The notes under the pieces: generated by a model
What the model saw: the letters and a program-made list of their open reading frames with translations, nothing else
Database searches by the model: none
What the model was told of the DNA's origin: nothing
Translations under genes and position numbers: made by a program
In this document: one piece after another, positions 1 to 11,820 of the stretch
How the letters are laid out: the number at the start of each line of letters is the position of its first letter
Position numbering within the stretch: the stretch's first letter is position 1
Source of the DNA: Coix lacryma-jobi var. lacryma-jobi
Taxonomy: Eukaryota > Streptophyta > Magnoliopsida > Poales > Poaceae
NCBI GenBank assembly: GCA_009763385.1
Contig: CM019825.1
Span: 1,550,001 to 1,614,000 of the forward strand
DNA: 64,000 nucleotides
Direction of reading: 5' to 3'

Positions 1-61
1 GGCTGTTCCCCTCAACTTGAATCCTTGCAGCGTTGCTGTGTACGAGTTGACGCTACGACTC

Positions 62-123
<62 letters not shown>
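62..123. repeat. (TTA)n microsatellite
   Basis: About twenty uninterrupted TTA/ATT units. The open frames across it, giving poly-Tyr or poly-Asn, are artefacts of the repeat. The rest of bases 1-236 shows no gene. Confidence 0.97.
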
Positions 124-124
<1 letters not shown>

Positions 125-236
125 GTTGTGTGTGATGAGATGTTGCCGTTGAGACTTGTCTTGTCAACAAACAGTAGTAGTAAATGTCGTCTGCTGATTG
201 TTCGTAGAAATTCAAAGGTGTAGGTGTGCTTACGTA

Positions 237-485
237 CTCCCTCAGTATAGTCCTTCAGGACAGCGACACGGTCTCTAAAGCATAACTTTAACCACTTATT
301 TCTTTAAAAATATTTATTGTAAAGTGGTATATGTATATTTTTATGAAAACACTTTTCAAGACAAATTTATTTATATGATTTTTACATCTCTGAACTCAAT
401 AATTTAAAAGTTATTCATGATTTATATTCCCAATGTTTGACCCAAATCTTTTCCAAAATGACTTCTATTTCCGATACGGAGGGAG
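237..485. mobile_element. Stowaway-type MITE
   Basis: A 249 bp AT-rich element with inverted ends, CTCCCTCAG at the left and a CGGAGGGAG-type end at the right. TA dinucleotides flank it at 235-236 and 486-487, as expected for Tc1/mariner-type insertion. The interior (GGACAGCGACACGGTCT onward) recurs at 33695-33995 and 34465-34728. It has no coding capacity. Confidence 0.8.
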
Positions 486-489
486 TACG

Positions 490-960
490 AGTAGAAATTC
501 TACTCGCTGACATTTGCGGGCAACCAAAATGACAGGCGGCATACCGCACGGTGAAACGTTCAACCGGTTGACAGAGCAGGAGATAAAGCTAAGTACATGC
601 GGGAGGGACCAAAAGAAAGTTTTTAAATGGACGGAATCAACGGGCGGATCGATCTGATCTGACCTGCGGGAAACGGACAGGCAGGTCCGCCAGAGCCAAC
701 AAGCCCCAAAGTCAAAAGCCATTGCACGCACCATGATGCTGATGCCCACCTCCTTTGTTTCTCGTGCCGCCTGTTTGTCGCCTCGCCTCGGCTGCAGGCA
801 ACAGGCAGCCATCAACTCTGCATGTTCGGATCAAACCAGAGTTCAAAACTTTCGTCTTTTTTCAGCACAGGTCACTAGACGATGCTGCTACCATGCCGAT
901 GTGCAACGTTGCGATCTGTGCATAAATAGTACAGTATGAGAGGTCTGGGGCAGATGCCAT

Positions 961-994
<34 letters not shown>

Positions 995-3352
995 AGACAC
1001 AGCAATGCAAGCCTGAATCCTGAATCTGAAATTCAGATTGGATGAAACCGTGTACTAGCTAGCCCCTCTCTGATATTCTGACTACTACACTAGAGTGAGG
1101 ACTGCTGAGGAGATTGGGCCAGCCGCCAGCGTAAGGCATTGACCTATGTAGATACTCCTAGATAGGATAGGGATGTTCCCAGTACATCCATAGTATTATT
1201 ATTGGTACTGCAGCTGCTAGGAGTACGTACATGCATGTCAAAGGGAAGGGAATAATGAAGCGACAAGGAGATGGTCCAAGCTCAAACACTTGTTTACTAA
1301 TCGTCGTCCCACGGGAATCCTTTTCATTTACGGGCGGCGTGGTCGATCGATCTGGTAATGCATGGTAGGTACACTGATATTTTATACTCGCTGCTTATTA
1401 TATGCATGTAGGAGTACTGTATTGTATTGTATTGCAAGGTATATATACACACTTGTATATATTCTGAAGAAGATTGCAGCGCTAGAAAAGCTTGCTTCTG
1501 GGATGAGGAGGATATTCTGAAACTTGTTTAAGATGAGACCATGAGAGAATGATAGAATATACTAGTGGATGATTATGAAAATGAGCTAGTGGATCAGCTA
1601 GCAGGGAGCAGGTGTAACAAGTCAAACAGGCCTAGCATCACATGAGCAAGTATATAGCTTTAATATGGGAATGGGATGGGAGCATCGTCGTCTCATCTCA
1701 TCTGTATGTAGACCCCTAGCTTCCTTAACAATAACAATAAAAATAAACAACGGATGGCTACCCGATATATAGTAGTAGGCTGATGTCACCATGCCCTCAC
1801 AGGCTCGTCATTCCTGAGAACTGAAGTAGAGTCGAGCCGTTCGATCAGTTGTTGTCAGCAGACAACGTTGAAGAGGCCAGAACTGACCAATCGCTAGCAC
1901 AGTGTGTGTGCGCGTGCGTGCTACACTGCTAACCATGCATCTCCATTTTTCCATGTCAAAGATGCATTCTTTGGTAGTATACCCACTGCACTTGACTTGA
2001 GAGATGAGCGACTACTGTAGGATCTTGGCGGCTTATAACTTCACTTGAGAAAGGATGTGATTACTACTCGCACTGCTGCATTCTTGATGATAGGTGACTG
2101 TACTTTTTTTCTGATCATGTCAAAGAAGCTAGTAGGCTTTCAGCTTTGCAGCTGACCATGGAATGACCCCCTGTACGTACGTTGGCAATATTAATGCAAG
2201 AATCAAGAATTACACAACCATGCTGCATCCATCTGACCAGCAAGGCAGTCGAAAATTATATACAGTAGTATCTTGTTGGTAAGCAGTAATGTACTTCGTA
2301 TAATGGAGTGGTTGATGGACCCAACATAATGCAACAATGGCACGCAAGCAAAAGTCTTCGAGGGCACTCAATCACAAGGGAATGGGAATTGGGAATGCCG
2401 AATGCCTGAGCGCCTCATGGCCTCATGGGATGATGTTCTGCTCGATCTGCTGGATCGATTAATGTAAACTAATCCAAGGACCATGCATGCGATTCAATAA
2501 AAAATCTTGCAATGCAATGCATGACTGCTCTTCTCGGTCAGTGGACTTGAAACTGCGGGTACCAGTATATATATTATTTCCAATGCAACTAGGTCTAGGA
2601 GTATATAATACTGTACGTATGTCCGTATTGACCACTGCTAGTGCTAGAACTAGGTGCCGGTGGTGGTACTAACCGTAACCGGAGTTGGGGAGTGGTTGGC
2701 TGATGCTGAATGCTGAATGCTGAATTATATTGTTGGTGGCCGGGTTTTCAACGCTGATGACAAACAAACGTCGGGAACGCGTCAAATTAAACTTGTTTTG
2801 TCCTGCGTCGTGCAGAGTGATGAGCAAACGTCCATCAGGGAGGGATCAGCCGATCAGGCCGGCCCTTGCATGCTTTGCTGCTCAAGACGCGTTGCGTTGC
2901 TGGTCCTGTAGTTCCTGCTGCGGCTTGAGAGTTGTGTTCAGACTGGAACTGGAGTTGCTGCTAGCTGCTGGTTTTGCCGTCTGCAGACTGGGGGTTTTGC
3001 CGTCTGCATATTCAGAAACATGCAGGAGGCGCGATGCCTAGCGGTGCTAGTATACTACTGTAGTACCCACCAGCTTGGATGCTGAGCGGTGCACGGGACG
3101 GGGCTGGTGAAGCAAGCATGCAGGCGCCCGTGGAAGATCCGTGGTCGTGCGTGCTTTGAACGCAGCAGGTTTGGACCTGTGTGCTCCAGGTCAACCAACC
3201 GTACAGCGTCAACTCTGCCCTCTCGTCGGCGACAAACGATGCTTCAAGATGCATGACCATGACCTCGCGCGCTTAACAACAACAATCTGAATACAAAAAT
3301 TCTAACCTGTTGTTCTATTGAATTCGTTATGCGTCTGTATATTAATTAAAAA
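490..3352. other. Intergenic, no gene recognised
   Basis: Short open frames here have no recognisable domains, codon bias or splice context. A run of 31 A lies at 963-993; it is compatible with an old retroposon tail, but I could not identify a body upstream. I looked by eye for common conserved miRNA sequences and found none. Confidence 0.6.
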
Positions 3353-4355
3353 GAAAAAGTCTTTTTTTTTCTTCTTCAACTTTTACGAAAGTCTGATTTT
3401 CCTCTCTCAACTCCAAAACCAGATAAAACGTCTTCCTTAACTTTTGAAACAATGCAACTTACCTCATTGGGTAGTTTTGAATAGTGGTTTTGCTATAGTA
3501 ACAATGGTTTTGTCTTTTCTTTTCAATTGTTTATTTTCGCCGAATCTTTGAAAAATCATAGTAAATCACAGAAAAATTATAAAATAGAATATCTAATTTT
3601 GTTGAACTCCACATGAGTAGACCAACACAATGAACATATAATATAGTACAATGCTTTTGTTATAGTTTTAGATAAATGCTTTTTTAATCAAAATAAATTT
3701 ATAACTATGTTATACATGATCCAATGAGTATGAAATTTTTATTACAATTTAAGATTACAATAATTATCCTACCATAAAAATTCCACCATAATTAGACTAT
3801 ATAAACTACAGTTATGAATTATTCTAATTAATTACAAAAAAAACATATAATTGTATGGAATTAATTAAAACAATTAATCGGTGTAGTCTCTATAGTCCAA
3901 TTATGGTGATATTTTTATGGTGGACTAATTATTGTATGTTTGAACTGTAGTAAAAATTTCATACTCATTGGATCATATATAACTTAATTATAAATTTATT
4001 TTATTTACAAAAAATTATAAATCTAAAGCTGCAATAAAAACTTTGTACTAAAACATACCATATTATATGATAGTTGTGTAGATCTACTCATGTGGAGTTC
4101 AACAAAATTGAATTTTCTACTTTATGATTTTTCTGTGATTTACTATAATTTTTTAAAGATTCAGCGAAAATAAATGAAAAAAGAAAAAAAAAGACGAAAC
4201 CACTGTTACTGTAGCAAAACCACCGTCCAAAACCGCTCAGGGAGGTAAGTTGTATTGTTTCAAAAGTTGAGAGAGATGTTTTGTCTGGTATTAGAGTTCG
4301 AGGAGAAAAATTGAACTTTCGCAAAAGTTGAGGGAAGAAAAGTAGACTTTTTCCT
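3353..4355. repeat. ~1 kb foldback (long inverted repeat) element
   Basis: The left half (from 3353) and the reverse complement of the right half (to 4355) align over essentially their full ~500 bp, by eye about 80-85% identical. The centre is near 3850. Long shared blocks include GTTGAACTCCACATGAGTAG and GATCCAATGAGTATGAAATT. ATTAAAAA occurs immediately outside both ends (3345-3352 and 4356-4363) and is a possible 8 bp target duplication. There is no coding capacity. It is best read as a non-autonomous DNA transposon with very long terminal inverted repeats. A transcript would fold into a long hairpin that could feed small-RNA production (inference). Confidence 0.85.
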
Positions 4356-4363
4356 ATTAAAAA

Positions 4364-5450
4364 TCCATTTGCGTTTGGATAAAATTCTAGAATTTTGAGA
4401 CTTTTTATCCAGATACTTAAAATCTCTTAGGATCTACACGGAACCTTTAGGGTTCTTGCCTTGCCAAGCGAGGATTCTGAGCAAATATGTGTGTTTGGTT
4501 GTCTTGTCAAGTGTGTCTTGGAGCCTGTGATAGCAATGTTTGGCTTGATCGTAAGGAAGAGCCAAAACAGCTTGCTAGAGGCTGGGTCAACATAGATGGT
4601 GCCTTTTGTGCATGACTCGTGTGGGAGCAGTGCGTTGCAGCTCAGGTCAACTACGCGTGGCCTCTGCACGGCGCCCGAGCTCAGTTAGATCGGCTCTATT
4701 AGCTGAGAAGCGGAGCATTTAGGCGATGGGCCCGTCTATTTTCTATCAATAGGCACCCATCCATGATCCATCATCATACCGTAGCCGAGACAGACCGCCA
4801 GGTCTGGCTTCTCTTGAAGAACAAAGCTACTGTATGCACCTAGTCAAAAAAAAAAAACTACTGTATGCATCGTTCCTAAATTGCGACAATTCTGAAAGAG
4901 ATGGTGGCTAGTTTCACGTCCTTGTATATAAAAAGATGCGTGAACCATGCGTCTTATCTATGTGCCGGTTGCCTTTAATTTGCAGATAATGAATAATGTG
5001 TTTGTTGAAGAAAAAAAAATCCACAGATAATAGTTTGGGGGAAAAAGCGCAACAGTACTCCCCTATGCGAAGATAGATAGGATAGGTGTGGATTGACATT
5101 TGTCCGTGTTCTCTTGAATTTATCGGTTCGTTTATTAGCTATATTGTGACTTGTTCTCTCTACAACGTTACTATTCTCTCTACAACGTTACTAAAACAAC
5201 TAAAATCAGCCGTAAATAAGTTCGAGCAAACATGGCCAATTAGCCTTATCTGGTTTTACCCCCACAATGGAAAGGTAGGAATGTCTGTAATTCGATTGTA
5301 ATGTTTCACCCTAATGGATGATTGTTTGTTAAAAAAAAAATACACGGGTAGTAGTTTGGAAAATAAAAGAACGGAAGAGAACAAAAGTACTCTCATTTTT
5401 TTTTTGTATAAAAGAAAGAAATTTGCTTACCCGCCCGTTTGCGAAGATGA
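4364..5450. other. Intergenic; first copy of a local tandem duplication
   Basis: No gene is seen. Roughly 4985-5275 is a diverged copy of the sequence around the solo LTR (about 5310-5450 plus 6506-6590). Both share an A-rich run followed by ..AGTAGTTTGG-like sequence, GCGAAGAT, GATAGGATAGGTGTGGATT and TTTTACCCCCACAATGGAAAGG in the same order. About 4430-4700 looks like low-copy or old transposon sequence of unknown kind. Confidence 0.6.
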
Positions 5451-6505
5451 TGTTAAAAGAATAGGCAATTTCCAGATTAAAACCAGAATATAAATCATGA
5501 TAAATTGATGATCTAGATATCTCATATTGTATTGTTTACTAGCATAACAAAACATGCATAACATAATCTCAAACATGACAATCGGTGTAAGCATAGCTCG
5601 TACACCAGATAGATTAAAAGGCAAGATCAAAGACATAAGATCTAATATAAACATAGACATTAGATCACGAACGGCGTACCTTTCGTTAGCTGGAGAAAAC
5701 GGTGGCGGAGTCGGTGCTGGCTGATCGTCGATGAGTGCTGGAGGAATAGCTCGGAGCAGTTGACGACGAATACGCCTGGACGTAGCGCCGCCTGACTTGG
5801 ACGGTAGACGACCCGTTGTTGTAGACGAGAGCAGTCGCGCGACGAGCGCTTCCCAAAAACCTTATTTGCCTTCTCCCGGTGCAGGATCGCAAAGACGAGG
5901 GTTCCGGAGACCTGCTCGCCCGGTCGCTGGTGCACGCAAGCGAACGGACTGGAGACGACTAGACGGCAGCGCAAAAGCGATATGAGGCAAACCCTAGCTC
6001 GAGAGGTGTTGAGATACGTTTTGGCGTGGCCGATAGGTTGCTTATATAGCCCTGTTGAACCGACCTCGTGTCGCGATCACGATCTAAATCGGTTTAGGAC
6101 TCTTGAGTCGTAACTGTTTAGGACTCTGCAACTTGAAGGCCAAGAAACCAAAAACGAAAACTGCAAAAGGAGACCGCGCTCCCGCAAGGCGAGGAGCCGG
6201 ATTTCGGCGGACCATTCACGCAGGTGCCGCGCACCCGCGCAAGTCGCCACGCCACGCCACGCCACGCCACGCCCCGCGAGGCGAGGCGAGCGAGCGCGCG
6301 CGTGTGGGTTTCTCTTTCTCCTTCTCACACTAGACTTGAGGAAGTGGTGAGGACTTCCATATTTAAGCAAGTCCTCCTCCCCTTCCACTAGCAAGGTGGG
6401 ACTAAAGAGTTCCACTTCCCCTCTTTGCTCACACATGAATGGGCCTTTGAGATTTATTATGAATTTCAGAATTTGTTAATGGGCCAAGCCCATATAATTC
6501 TAACA
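5451..6505. mobile_element. Solo LTR (1,055 bp)
   Basis: It starts TGTTA and ends TAACA, the usual TG...CA ends of an LTR. The 5 bp GATGA is duplicated exactly at 5446-5450 and 6506-6510. No gag-pol body, primer-binding site or second LTR is present, so this is the scar left by recombination between two LTRs. The family looks Copia-like from the text of the ends, but this is not certain. A CCACG tandem run lies near 6247-6272. The short open frames inside are not genes. Confidence 0.88.
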
Positions 6506-6510
6506 GATGA

Positions 6511-7560
6511 GTAGGATAGGATAGGTGTGGATTCACATTAACCTCATCTCGTTTTACCCCCACAATGGAAAGGCACGATGGAATGGAATCACCACGTTCA
6601 CGGGAAAGTAAAAACTCGGAAGGAATAAGGTCTTGTTATTCATCGCGAGCACTACTCTGATAGATAGTAGTAGTGTGACGGGGTTGGAAATGAGTGAAAC
6701 CAGATAGTTGGGCGGTCGTTTTCGCTGGGTGACAGTGAAAATCTCGCATCGGTGTAGTGAAAACCCCGTTGATTCACTGGCGGTGGAAAAGGCTAGGCTC
6801 GCTTTAATCACAGTGGACGACGCAGCATCTCCGTCGCCGTCGGCCGATGAATGGAACAGACAGACACGGCGGCCGGGCCTGGCTAGCTCTTGGTTTCCTT
6901 TGGAAAGTTGGCCCTGACTCCGCACCGCACCCAGACTATTGGGCGTCCGGGTTATGGGTGAAGAAAGGCCACGGATCCATCCGATTCCGATCGGCCTTGT
7001 TCTAGTTTCTAGAAGAACAACTGATGGAGCATGCTATGCATGAGTGGGAGGAGAGTGGTGATGAGATCCCGGGAAGATCCCAGACTATCCGCGGCATCAG
7101 CCGACACCCGGTCAGAATTCCCGGGAAGATCCGTACGTACCGTACGTGGAGAATACCCCCGCTACTGTACATTTCTCCGCCCGTGGCCGTACGAGAGTGG
7201 CACATGGCGGCAGCTTTGCCGTCGGTCGGGTCGGGTCGGGTCGGGTCGGGTCGAAAAGCGTCGCACGTCATGCACATGCTTGCTTGGCCGTCGCGGGTAC
7301 CAACCACACCGCCGCGCAACGGCCCACGGCCCACACACGCCTGACCTGACACCGTGCTGAGCAGGTTGACCCAGGCCCCCCAGGGGCAGCCGTGCCTGTG
7401 CGGCTGTGCCTCGCGCTGGCGGTGGCCTCCGACACGCAGACAAAACCAAAGCGCGCGCGCGGGCCTCAGCCGCCGACGGCCCCCACGGGCCACGAGCCCA
7501 CGACCACCTCCCTCCCCAGTCCCCACGCGGTTTCCCGTCGGTCCCCATCGTCGTCCTCCT
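6511..7560. other. Upstream region of the VQ gene
   Basis: The first ~90 bp are the right part of the duplication that hosts the solo LTR. From about 6950 onward GC content climbs toward the VQ gene. A (TCGGG)n tandem run lies at about 7226-7253. The overlapping long open frames at 7000-7640 on both strands come from high GC content and show no family features. Confidence 0.6.
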
Positions 7561-7564
7561 CCTC

Positions 7565-7571
7565 CTATAAA
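7565..7571 (+). promoter_or_regulatory. TATA box of the VQ gene
   Basis: TATAAAC within a C/T-rich stretch, about 175 bp upstream of the ATG. This places the likely transcription start near 7595-7600. The position and C/T-rich surround are typical for grass genes. Confidence 0.6.
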
Positions 7572-7741
7572 CTCAGCTCCACTCCCACCACTCGCCTCCC
7601 CCTCCATCTCCGTCTCCACTCGCCTCGCCTCCTCCTGATCCTAATCCTAATTCAAATACTGCACTCACACTAGCAACTAAACTCTGCTCGACTAATCAAC
7701 CCCAAGCCCAAGGTAGTCCAACCGTCTGAATTGTAACAACC

Positions 7742-8497
7742 ATGGACGCCATCTCCTGCCTGGCGCCGCCGCCGCCCGCGCTGCTGCCGACCTCCTACGC
7801 GGACGCCGCCGCCGCCATCGCGCGGGCGCTCCACTTCTCCTCCTCCACTACCACTACCACCACGACGTCGCCCGACTCCTCCTCGTCCTCCTCCCTCTCC
7901 CTCATCTCCCACCACCAGTACTCGTCGTCGCCGTCGCCCCTGATGCTCGCCGACCTCCCGTCGCCCTACTACGCGCTGCTGCCACCGCCGCACGCCGTCG
8001 GCCCCGCCGCCACCTGCTGCGACTCCGTGCTGGTGGCCGACTCGCCGCCGCGCCGCCGGGCCTCGCCGACGCCTGCTGCTGCTGCTGCGCCCGGCGTGCG
8101 CCAGACCCACCACCTCCACCACCAGGCGCTGCTGGCGCCGGCGGGAGCGCGCGCCGGGAAGCGCCGGTCGCGGGCGTCCAAGCGCGCGCCCACCACCTAC
8201 ATCAGCACCGACCCCGCCAACTTCCGCCTCATGGTGCAGCACATCACCGGCGTGCAGGCGGACCTGATGGCCGCCGGAGACGCGGCCGGCGGGGGCGGGC
8301 CCGTGCTGGAGGCCATGATGCTGCAGGTCCAGGCGGCCGCGGCGCTCGACGCCGCCGGGAACACGCAGCTGCTGCCGGCTGTCGACGAGGCGTCGGCGCT
8401 CCGTCAACACCAGCTCCAGCAGCCGCCGTGCTTCCCGACGCTGGACTCGTGGAACGTCATGTGCGAGAGCGAGACGAACAGCGCGGACATCCTGTGA
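7742..8497 (+). CDS. VQ motif-containing protein
   Basis: An intronless 251-residue protein. Its only domain is the VQ motif, FRLMVQHITG at residues 161-170, matching the FxxxVQxxTG signature. A basic stretch with GKRRSRASKR at about 139-148 precedes it and could act as a nuclear localisation signal. The rest is low-complexity Ser, Thr, Ala and Pro, as usual in this family. VQ proteins are plant nuclear cofactors that bind WRKY transcription factors through the motif; some members of the class with TTYISTDPANFR just before the motif bind calmodulin. The C-terminal CFPTLDSWNVM is also a recurring tail in this subgroup. Start choice: first ATG after the TATA box, in ACCATGG context. The family assignment is secure; target and pathway cannot be read from the sequence. 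Confidence 0.93.
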   Translation: MDAISCLAPPPPALLPTSYADAAAAIARALHFSSSTTTTTTTSPDSSSSSSLSLISHHQYSSSPSPLMLADLPSPYYALLPPPHAVGPAATCCDSVLVADSPPRRRASPTPAAAAAPGVRQTHHLHHQALLAPAGARAGKRRSRASKRAPTTYISTDPANFRLMVQHITGVQADLMAAGDAAGGGGPVLEAMMLQVQAAAALDAAGNTQLLPAVDEASALRQHQLQQPPCFPTLDSWNVMCESETNSADIL

Positions 8498-10450
8498 CGA
8501 CCGTCAGCGAGCCGGCCGGCCGGGGGATCCAAATATTATTGCTCTCATGCGTGCTGTGCACATGTGCATGCATAAGCATAGTGCATTGCCGGCCGCCGGC
8601 GGCCACCAACCGTAGATGCATGGCCGGATCGGCTGCTGAATTGAAGCAAGGAACAACAAGCCTAGCTAGTATAGGTAGCGTATCTGTTCTAGTACTACTG
8701 TACAGCATGCATCATCTGTCTGCAGTGACGACACGAGATGTACTACAACTACAAGCTCCAGCAGATTACCGTACGTGCTGTAGTAGTAGGTAGCGTTAAC
8801 AGCAGCTTCAATTTCTACTGTACTGTATGGTTCACCATCAGAACTCGAGATAAGCTAATCAAGGCAGCTAATTAAGCTAATTTTATATCTGTTTCGTTTT
8901 GATCTGCAGAATGTACTGTACATCACTAGTAAGGTCGAATGCAGACTACTATGTATGGAGCGAGATGCATGGGACTTAAATTCCGTTCGTCTCCAATAAT
9001 AATGATCCAAGATCAAATAGTAGATGCAACAAAGTACACATTGATAGCACAACACACAACCAATAATAGGATCCAGTATGAGTAACACACGCAAGATCTA
9101 GCGGAGTAGGCAGCCGAAAATGATATATACATCAGTTGATGAGGACTTGAGAATGAAAGAGAGCACGTACACGCGACTAGCGTTAATACGTTGCGTGCTT
9201 GAAACGGAAAGCATAGTGCCGGTCATCAATCATGCCGGAGCTGGCTGGCCGGCGCATGCAGCAAGGGAAGCCGCCCGCCGCCGCCGGCCAAGACGGAGCG
9301 GCATCAATATTCATGTCGATGGACGGACCGCAGCATGGAGGTGGCGGAGCTTCCGGCATCGTTGTGGCGCGAGAAAGCAATCTGCTACTCTGCTAACTTT
9401 AATTTATATATACAAATCAGTCGTGAAATAATGTTCTTCTCTTGTAAAAAAATAAATACATGAATCGTTCGAGCCGGTTTGTAACTCAATCGAATAGAAC
9501 CAATGCATACAAGGGATCTTGTCGGAGCTGTTGCACCTCATTCCTTCCTCGTCCAAATTTCAAATTTAAATAAATTTCTGAACAAAAATACTATATAGTA
9601 TCGTTGATTCCCTAACGAAGAAGAAACGCATTCTGCATGCCGGAGGAGAGAGACAACGAACGTGGGGCGGCGCCGGCGGGGATTGTCGACCTGCTGCTCA
9701 ATTGCTCATCTGTCAACCTGTGTACAGACTACAGACGCGTGGTGTGCCGCAGCCCGCAGGCAGGGTAGAGGGGCCCAGCCCATCTCGCCCGTTGGCTGTA
9801 ATCTGTTTCCTTTGTTACTTTGTAGCACTATACTATGTTTCCCAGCCCACGACATCTATATGGGACGGCTTTCCGGCCCAGAGACATCTATTACCGAGAT
9901 GGATCATTCCAAGCAATCAATCAGCTGTGTATTTTTCCTTTCTCATCAAAAAAAGAAGAAGAAGAAAAAGCTGTGTATTTTTCACCCTCAATCAAATTTT
10001 TTAAAAAAATATTCAAAATTTCTTATTCTGACAGTAGTCTTCAGATGTTGGCCACAAACTGACCTCCAGCTTCCTCAGTTTGGTCTCCGACGGACGGGTC
10101 CATTATCTCATCTCTGAGAAGATCAGTTGAGATCAGGCCCGCGTCGGCGGGTCTATAGTCTTCTTTAGTCCGTCATAAAAAGTTCTGATGTTACGTATTC
10201 TGATATTAATTTAGTCTATTAAAAATATACTAATACAAATAAGATACATATTCCATCTAGAAACCGTGAGACAAGTTTATTAAAAAACTAATTAATGTGT
10301 CATTACTATATGTTATTATTTTATTATATAAATCTTATTTGATGTCATAATTTTTTGTATTTCTCTCTATAATTTTAGTTAAATTTGAAAAAACTTTGAC
10401 TATTTTAAGATTCTCAGAATGACTTATAATTTAGAACCGAAGGAGCATTA
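8498..10450. other. VQ 3' region and intergenic
   Basis: The VQ 3' UTR probably extends a few hundred bases. No further gene is recognised. Around 10160-10445 lies an AT-rich stretch ending in GAATGACTTATAATTTAGAACCGAAGGAG-like text that resembles a decayed Stowaway-type MITE without clear ends. Confidence 0.5.
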
Positions 10451-10482
10451 TGCTAGAATTATATGGTTTTTTTTTGGACTAA

Positions 10483-11240
10483 GAGCATTTTCAGCAAACT
10501 CTCAATCTTACTCCTCATCTCCATAAAACTATCACGTCGGGGGAGATAGCTCACTTTTTCAGCTCCAGCAGTCCCCCAATAACGCTCTTATTCCCCTTAA
10601 ATGAAGGAGGAGTTGCATCTCCTGCAATATCACAGGGCCCACAAATAACTGTCACTTTTTCTCCCTTTTGCTCAACGGAGCTCGTCTGTTCTGCCGCCCG
10701 GGTGCTACCGAGCTGGCGGGCTTCGTCTGGACATGTTGTGTACAATAGACCGAGGTTGGTGAAGGCACGACCGGGGTTGCAGGGGGATGAGGATTGAGGA
10801 CGACGAGGCCGAGACCCGAGAGGATTTGAGACGAGCGATGGGGAGATGGGATCCTGGCCGCCGAGCTCACGGAGGTGCGGTGCGGTCCTTCCAGCAGAAA
10901 ATAGTTGCTGGAGGTGCCCGAGAAGATATATGGAGGGGAGAGAAAAGAATAAAAGAAAATAAACAAATTATTGCTAACAGGTGGGTCCTATTTATTGGAG
11001 GAGATTATTGGTGATAGGCATCTCTCCTAATAGTTTAAAAAATAATATTGGGCTACTCCAATACCATTTTAGGTCTTGTTTGGCTACATACAAATACACC
11101 TCAATCCACGTGGCTCGGAAGAGATTAGAGTGTAGTTTACTTTAAGTTACACTCCAATTCACTCAAACTTACGTGGATTAAGCTGTATTTATGCGTAGCC
11201 AAACAAGACCTTATTGGGGAACTGCCGGAGAAGATGCTCG
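10483..11240. mobile_element. Probable non-autonomous DNA transposon with nested MITE
   Basis: The left end AAGAGCATTTTCAGCAAACTC and the reverse complement of the right end (CGAGCATCTTCTCCGGCAGTTC, near 11214-11236) are imperfect inverted repeats. The interior carries further stretches of the type 'CTCCAATA..TTGGGG' common in such elements. No transposase is visible. It contains the intact Tourist-like MITE at 11072-11210. The edges are uncertain. Confidence 0.45.
11072..11210. mobile_element. Tourist-like MITE (139 bp)
   Basis: Terminal inverted repeats GGTCTTGTTTGGCTAC and GTAGCCAAACAAGACC are flanked by TTA at 11069-11071 and 11211-11213, the 3 bp target typical of PIF/Harbinger elements. 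Most of the element can fold on itself. A relative lies at 33062-33200. Confidence 0.85.
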
Positions 11241-11530
11241 AGCAACTCCAACAGTTTGGTAAAATTCACTTGGTATATCTTGTGATTTGACAAGTTGCTA
11301 AATTATATAGCAAGTGGAAAAAAGGATTCCCTCCAATAGTTTGCTATTCCAACTTGGTAAAATTAAAAAAAAAAGTAAGCCCACACCTGCCGCGTGGCTC
11401 CGTATGCGCGGCGAACACCACCGCGGCCATGACGGCCGCCGCGCACGCCGCCACAAGCGCCGCCGCGGCCATGCCCCACGCCACGCGCCGGGAACATGTC
11501 AAAACCTCGTCCTCGCTTGCACTGTGTCAC

Positions 11531-11538
11531 TATAAGTA
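11531..11538 (+). promoter_or_regulatory. TATA box of the peroxidase fragment
   Basis: TATAAGTA lies about 68 bp upstream of the broken peroxidase start codon. It suggests that the fragment retains its original promoter and first exon. Confidence 0.45.
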
Positions 11539-11598
11539 GAACCACTGTCATGCCCCAACCTCTCGCTGCATACGCGACAAAAACAAGCGCGGGCGAAG

Positions 11599-11820
11599 AT
11601 GGCGCCGGCGATGGCAGTGGCCGTAGCAGCCCTGTGCGCGGCGGCGTTCGCCCTGGCGACGCAGCAGCAGCTGAGCCCCGTGTACTACGACGACTCATGC
11701 CCGCACGTCTACAACACAGTGCAGCGCGCGTGATCCAGGAGGCGCGCGCCTCCGACCCGCGCATCCTCGCCAGTCTCATCCGCCTCCACTTCCACGACCA
11801 CAGGTGCCAGGGAAGAGCGA
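11599..11820 (+). pseudogene. Class III peroxidase, 5' fragment, frameshifted
   Basis: From the ATG at 11599 the frame reads a secretory signal peptide (Ala/Val/Leu-rich, about residues 1-22), then QLSPVYYDDSCP and NTVQR, the usual N-terminus of secreted heme peroxidases. It then hits TGA at about 11731. Shifting frame restores VIQEARASDPRILASLIRLH followed by FHDH, the distal-histidine motif (FHDC in the family). The cysteine after the distal His is therefore also lost. Homology stops at about 11815. The proximal His and all later exons are absent. Intact family members oxidise phenolics with hydrogen peroxide in the cell wall. This remnant cannot encode an enzyme; it sits directly upstream of the RINT1-like gene. 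Confidence 0.85.

Noticed and set aside
12..223. Poly-Tyr / poly-Asn ORFs
   Set aside because: Translation of a (TTA)n microsatellite.
1100..2500. Possible conserved miRNA gene in the gene-free left part
   Set aside because: I compared by eye with common plant miRNA sequences and found no match with a complementary arm.
7002..7640. Long overlapping ORFs on both strands upstream of the VQ gene (up to 205 codons)
   Set aside because: They come from GC-rich DNA with few stop codons, have no domain or conserved motif, and overlap the VQ promoter and TATA box.
7670..8410. 246-codon minus-strand ORF opposite the VQ gene
   Set aside because: Antisense shadow of the GC-rich VQ coding frame: Arg/Gly-rich with no recognisable motif.
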